Part shown: one piece after another, positions 5,196-7,996 of the stretch | Numbering within the stretch: the stretch's first letter is position 1 | Layout: each line of letters begins with the position of its first letter | DNA from: an uncultured Lachnospiraceae bacterium | GTDB taxonomy: Bacteria > Bacillota > Clostridia > Lachnospirales > Lachnospiraceae | Length of the DNA: 7,996 nucleotides | Direction: 5' to 3' | Assembly: GCA_946633495.1 (NCBI GenBank) | Contig: CAMPAX010000104.1 | Location: 1-7,996 of the forward strand | Notes under the pieces: model-generated | What the model was told of the DNA's origin: nothing | Seen by the model: only the letters and a program-made list of their open reading frames with translations | The model's database searches: none | Made by a program: the position numbers and the translations under genes

Positions 5196-6329
5196 CTATA
5201 TCAACAGCATTGCATCTCCAAAGGAGAAAAATCTGTACCGTTCGCGTACCGCAGTTTCGTATGCTTCCAGCACATGCTCCCGGTCATAGAACGCCGAGAC
5301 CAGCATGATAAGGGTGGACTGGGGCAGGTGGAAATTCGTGATCAGACTGTCCACCACCCGGAACCGATACCCGGGATAGATGAAAATGTCCGTCCACCCG
5401 CTGCATGCCCGAAGTGGTATGAAACCACGCTCTTCCTCTGCTTCCGATGCGGCATTTTGAGCCACAAGCTCTGCCACTCCGGAGGGTGCTTCCCCGGTCT
5501 CCTCGACCGATGCATCCTTTCCAGCCGCAAGCACATTGGCCACTGTCTCCAGCGTCCGCGTACTGGTAGTTCCTACCGAGATCACTCTTCCGCCCTCTGC
5601 TTTGGTCCGGTTGATCATCTCTGCAGCTTCTTCGGACAGCTCATAGTATTCGCTGTGCATGTGATGTTCTTCGATGGTATCCACCTTTACGGGCCGGAAA
5701 GTTCCCAGACCAACATGCAGAGTAAGACGCGCGATCCGAATACCCTTCTGCTCCAGCTCCTCCAGAAGCTCCGGTGTGAAATGAAGCCCCGCTGTGGGCG
5801 CGGCCGCCGATCCTTCATGGGTGGCATATACCGTCTGATAGCGGTCCTTATCCTGAAGCTTATGGGTGATATACGGCGGCAGAGGCATCTCCCCCAGCCG
5901 GTCCAGCAGTTCCTCCCAGATCCCGTCATAGGAAAAACGCACCAGACGATTTCCGTCATCCAGCACCTGTTCTATGGTACCGGTAAGCAGTCCGTCTCCA
6001 AATGACACCACTGCTCCCGGACGCAGCTTCTTCCCGGGCCGCACCAGTGTTTCCCACACATTGTTCCCATGATTTCGAAGCAGAAGCACTTCCACCGCTG
6101 CTCCGGTGTCCGGTTTCACACCCAGCAGGCGTGCCGGAATCACCTTCGTGTCATTTACCACCAGGCAGTCTCCGGGAGAGAGATAGTCTCCGATATCCCG
6201 GAAATGCCGATGTTCTATGGTATTTGTTTTTCTGTCCAGAACCATAAGCCGGGAGTCACTCCGCCGCTCCAGGGGATCCTGGGCGATGAGCTCCTCCGGC
6301 AGGTCATAATTAAAATCCGATACGTTCAT
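5196..6329 (-). CDS. queA: S-adenosylmethionine:tRNA ribosyltransferase-isomerase (QueA)
   Basis: Cytosolic enzyme that moves the ribosyl part of SAM onto 7-aminomethyl-7-deazaguanine at the wobble base of tRNAs with GUN anticodons, forming epoxyqueuosine. From ATG 6329 it has 377 residues, beginning MNVSDFNYDLPEELIAQDPL as in homologues. Motifs in order: CLVVNDTKVIPARL (55-68), YQTVYATHEGSAAAPTAGLHFT (164-185), LHVGLGTFRPV (204-214), HSEYYELSEE (225-234), VGTTSTRTLET (252-262), GWTDIFIYPGYRF (311-323) and TNFHLPQSTLIMLVSAFY (331-348). The frame is also open from GTG 6395, but those 22 residues do not match the family. Neither start has a clear ribosome site. The protein is some 30 residues longer than the usual 340-350 because of an acidic, Ala/Glu-rich insert (about 270-306) before GWTDIFIYPGY. 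It follows pheT in the same direction with no evident promoter between, so it is probably co-transcribed. Confidence 0.96.
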   Translation of the reverse strand: MNVSDFNYDLPEELIAQDPLERRSDSRLMVLDRKTNTIEHRHFRDIGDYLSPGDCLVVNDTKVIPARLLGVKPDTGAAVEVLLLRNHGNNVWETLVRPGKKLRPGAVVSFGDGLLTGTIEQVLDDGNRLVRFSYDGIWEELLDRLGEMPLPPYITHKLQDKDRYQTVYATHEGSAAAPTAGLHFTPELLEELEQKGIRIARLTLHVGLGTFRPVKVDTIEEHHMHSEYYELSEEAAEMINRTKAEGGRVISVGTTSTRTLETVANVLAAGKDASVEETGEAPSGVAELVAQNAASEAEEERGFIPLRACSGWTDIFIYPGYRFRVVDSLITNFHLPQSTLIMLVSAFYDREHVLEAYETAVRERYRFFSFGDAMLLI

Positions 6330-6375
6330 ATGGTCAGTCCACGGAAGCCTTTGTCTTCCGGTCCTTTCATCACTT

Positions 6376-6412
6376 ACGGTCAACTGCCAGGCCACTGACG
6401 GGCAACTGACAG
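6376..6412. repeat. Imperfect 15-bp direct repeat upstream of queA
   Basis: ACGGTCAACTGCCAG (6376-6390) and ACGGGCAACTGACAG (6398-6412) differ at two positions and start 22 bases apart, about two helical turns. The second copy runs into CTGACAGTCAG (6406-6416), a small perfect palindrome. They lie 47-83 bases upstream of the queA ATG. No -35/-10 pair is associated with them, so an operator role is only a possibility. Confidence 0.4.
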
Positions 6413-6473
6413 TCAGCGGCTTGTACGCCGCACCTTAAGAGCCCCTGCTCTCCTCCTGAATGCGATCTGCAAA

Positions 6474-7996
6474 TCAGGCACGAAGGCTGATGTTCTTCTC
6501 CTTCAGGGCTTCAAGGATCTTTTCGATCTTTTCGTTCACTTCCGTATCCGCCAGAGTCCGGTCACCTGCCCTGAACAGCAGACTGTAGGCCAGAGATTTT
6601 TTGTCAGCACCCAGCTGCTCGCTCTCATATACATCAAAAAGCGTTACAGACTCCAGAAGTGCGCCGCCGCATTTCCGAAGAATCTTCTCTACATCTCCGG
6701 CAAGAACGGATTTATCACATACCAGCGCCAGATCCCGGGTGCTTCCGGGGAACCTTGCCACACCGGTATACTTCACGTCATAGTTTGCCAGCATGGTCAC
6801 TGTATCCATGTCCAGTACTGCCACATAGACATCACCCTTCATATCATAGTTCTCGACCGCCTCCGGATGAACCTGTCCCAGGTAGCCCACCAGAAGTTTT
6901 CCCTTCCGGATCTCAGCCTGGCGTCCCGGATGCAGGAACGGATACCCGGATACCGGTATATATTCCACACCTGCCGCAAAATTCAGCTTCTCAAACAACT
7001 CTTCCACTACGCCCTTCAGGGTGAAGAAGTCTCCCTCACCATACATTCCAAGCGTCAGCTGAAGTTTCTCGTCCGGAAGTTCTGTCAGCGGAAGGCTGTG
7101 CGGAAGATATACATTTCCGAGCTCATACAGACGGACATTTTTATTTCTCCGGTTGTAATTCGTAGCCAGAGAAGTCAGCATTCCGGAGAGGGGTGTGGTA
7201 CGCATGATACTGAAATCCTCCCCCAGAGGATTGATGATACGGATAGCCTGACGAAGAGGATGATCCTCCGGCAAAAGCAGCTTGTCAAACACCTTCGGAC
7301 TCTCGAAGGAATAGGTCATGCCGCCGAAGAAACCATTTGCTTCCGCCACGGTACGCGCCACGGCCTGAATCTGCTGGTTCACCGGAATTCCGCCGATCCC
7401 GGCATTCACTGTGGTAAGCGTGGAAGGGATCCTGTCATAGCCGTAGAACCGGGCAACTTCCTCCGCCAGATCCGCCATACAGTGCAGATCCTGACGATAG
7501 GTGGGGATCGTCAGCATTTCCGTATCCGGGTTGTGCTTCAGCCCAAGCATATCAAAAATGTGCAGCATCTCATCCACCGGAACATCCAGTCCCAGAAGAT
7601 GGTTCATCTTCTCCGGAAGGAAGGGCAGTTCCCAGGGAGCTACCGGATCCGGATACACATCCACGGAGCCCTGAAGAACTTCGCCGCAGCCCATTTCCTC
7701 GATGAGCTGGCAGGCACGATCGATCGCTTCTTCCGCAAGATTCGGATCCAGACCCTTCTCGAACTTTCCTGCAGCATCCGTCCGAAGACCCAGGCGCCGC
7801 TCGGAGAGACGGATATTGGTACCGTCAAAGCAGGCAGCCTCAAAAAGCAGCGTAGTCATGGAATCGGTCACCATGGAATTCTCTCCGCCCATGATGCCGC
7901 CGATAGCCACTTCCTTCTCACCGTCGCAGATCATCAGCACATCCTTGTCCAAAGTCCGCTCTACACCGTCCAGTGTCTTAAAGATATCCCCGTCCT
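6474..7996 (-). CDS. pheT: Phenylalanyl-tRNA synthetase beta subunit, 5'-truncated by the window edge
   Basis: Beta chain of the cytosolic alpha2-beta2 enzyme that charges tRNA-Phe. The frame stays open to the right edge and ends at TGA 6474-6476. About 506 residues of the usual roughly 800 are visible; the N-terminal tRNA-binding (EMAP-like) domain and the start lie outside the window. TTG at 7952 is an internal leucine codon (context GVERTLDKDVLMICDG), not the start. Numbering from that codon: the end of the B3/B4 editing region (AIGGIMGGENSMV 16-28, LGLRTDAAGKFEKGLDP 54-70), B5 domain (about 108-178, with IPTYRQDL and EEVARFYGYDRIP), catalytic-like core (about 190-390, with FSIMRTTPLSGML and VRLYELGNVY), and FDX-ACB anticodon-binding domain (398-491, with RFPGSTRDLALV and LAYSLLFRAGDRTL). 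The alpha-subunit gene pheS would be expected just upstream, outside the window. It is the first visible gene of the minus-strand unit with queA and the amidase homologue. Confidence 0.97.
   Translation of the reverse strand, partial: DGDIFKTLDGVERTLDKDVLMICDGEKEVAIGGIMGGENSMVTDSMTTLLFEAACFDGTNIRLSERRLGLRTDAAGKFEKGLDPNLAEEAIDRACQLIEEMGCGEVLQGSVDVYPDPVAPWELPFLPEKMNHLLGLDVPVDEMLHIFDMLGLKHNPDTEMLTIPTYRQDLHCMADLAEEVARFYGYDRIPSTLTTVNAGIGGIPVNQQIQAVARTVAEANGFFGGMTYSFESPKVFDKLLLPEDHPLRQAIRIINPLGEDFSIMRTTPLSGMLTSLATNYNRRNKNVRLYELGNVYLPHSLPLTELPDEKLQLTLGMYGEGDFFTLKGVVEELFEKLNFAAGVEYIPVSGYPFLHPGRQAEIRKGKLLVGYLGQVHPEAVENYDMKGDVYVAVLDMDTVTMLANYDVKYTGVARFPGSTRDLALVCDKSVLAGDVEKILRKCGGALLESVTLFDVYESEQLGADKKSLAYSLLFRAGDRTLADTEVNEKIEKILEALKEKNISLRA

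Noticed and set aside
5274..6005. Plus-strand open frame of 243 codons
   Set aside because: It is antisense to queA, whose family motifs are unmistakable, and shows no domain or ribosome site.
6330..6395. Extended queA start at GTG 6395
   Set aside because: The extra 22 residues lie before the conserved MNVSDFNYDLP beginning of the family, and no ribosome site supports this start.
6413..6433. Possible six-codon leader peptide after an AGGAGGAG sequence downstream of pheT
   Set aside because: The GTG is about 18 bases from the Shine-Dalgarno-like run, the peptide is trivial, and no attenuator structure follows.

Overview
The window looks like a chromosomal segment from a moderately GC-rich member of the Clostridia (Bacillota), probably Lachnospiraceae. 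The reasons are the Shine-Dalgarno style, the short intergenic spaces with strong intrinsic terminators, the style of the protein sequences, and the pairing of an SH3/SleB-type cell-wall hydrolase with a lipoprotein amidase homologue. The species cannot be named from the sequence alone. No RNA gene, CRISPR array, phage gene or complete mobile element was found.

Layout, left to right. (1) Positions 1-1097, plus strand: argG (argininosuccinate synthase, arginine biosynthesis), lacking its N-terminus at the window edge. (2) 1098-1266: a convergent intergenic space holding three hairpins, including a terminator with A and T tracts on both flanks. (3) 1267-2175, minus strand: the C-terminal half of a SulP-family anion transporter with its STAS domain. 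The first half of the membrane domain is missing, so this is most likely a 5'-truncated pseudogene. A perfect 15-bp tandem duplication lies just before the truncation point. (4) 2176-2407: a hairpin that is the probable terminator of the next gene. (5) 2408-3727, minus strand: a membrane-anchored cell-wall hydrolase with two SH3-like domains and a SleB/CwlJ catalytic domain. (6) 3728-4115: an AT-rich intergenic space. It holds the sigma-A-like promoter of the hydrolase gene, a strong minus-strand terminator, and six same-direction copies of a TTATGTNAAC motif. (7) 4116-5159, minus strand: an N-acetylmuramoyl-L-alanine amidase (Amidase_3) lipoprotein whose first zinc-ligand His and catalytic Glu are Lys and Gln. 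(8) 5196-6329, minus strand: queA (queuosine tRNA modification). (9) 6474-7996, minus strand: pheT (phenylalanyl-tRNA synthetase beta chain), lacking its N-terminus at the window edge.

The genes pheT, queA and the amidase homologue run in the same direction with short gaps and no obvious internal terminator. They probably form one transcription unit ending at the 3951-3983 hairpin. The SleB-type hydrolase follows as a separate unit with its own promoter. The segment therefore joins housekeeping translation genes (tRNA charging and tRNA modification) to cell-envelope genes.

The points most worth a second look are the apparently catalytically dead but otherwise well-kept amidase, the six-copy motif array between that gene's stop codon and its terminator (possibly a relic transposon end or a protein-binding array), and the truncated SulP gene. 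No complete new biological system is evident.
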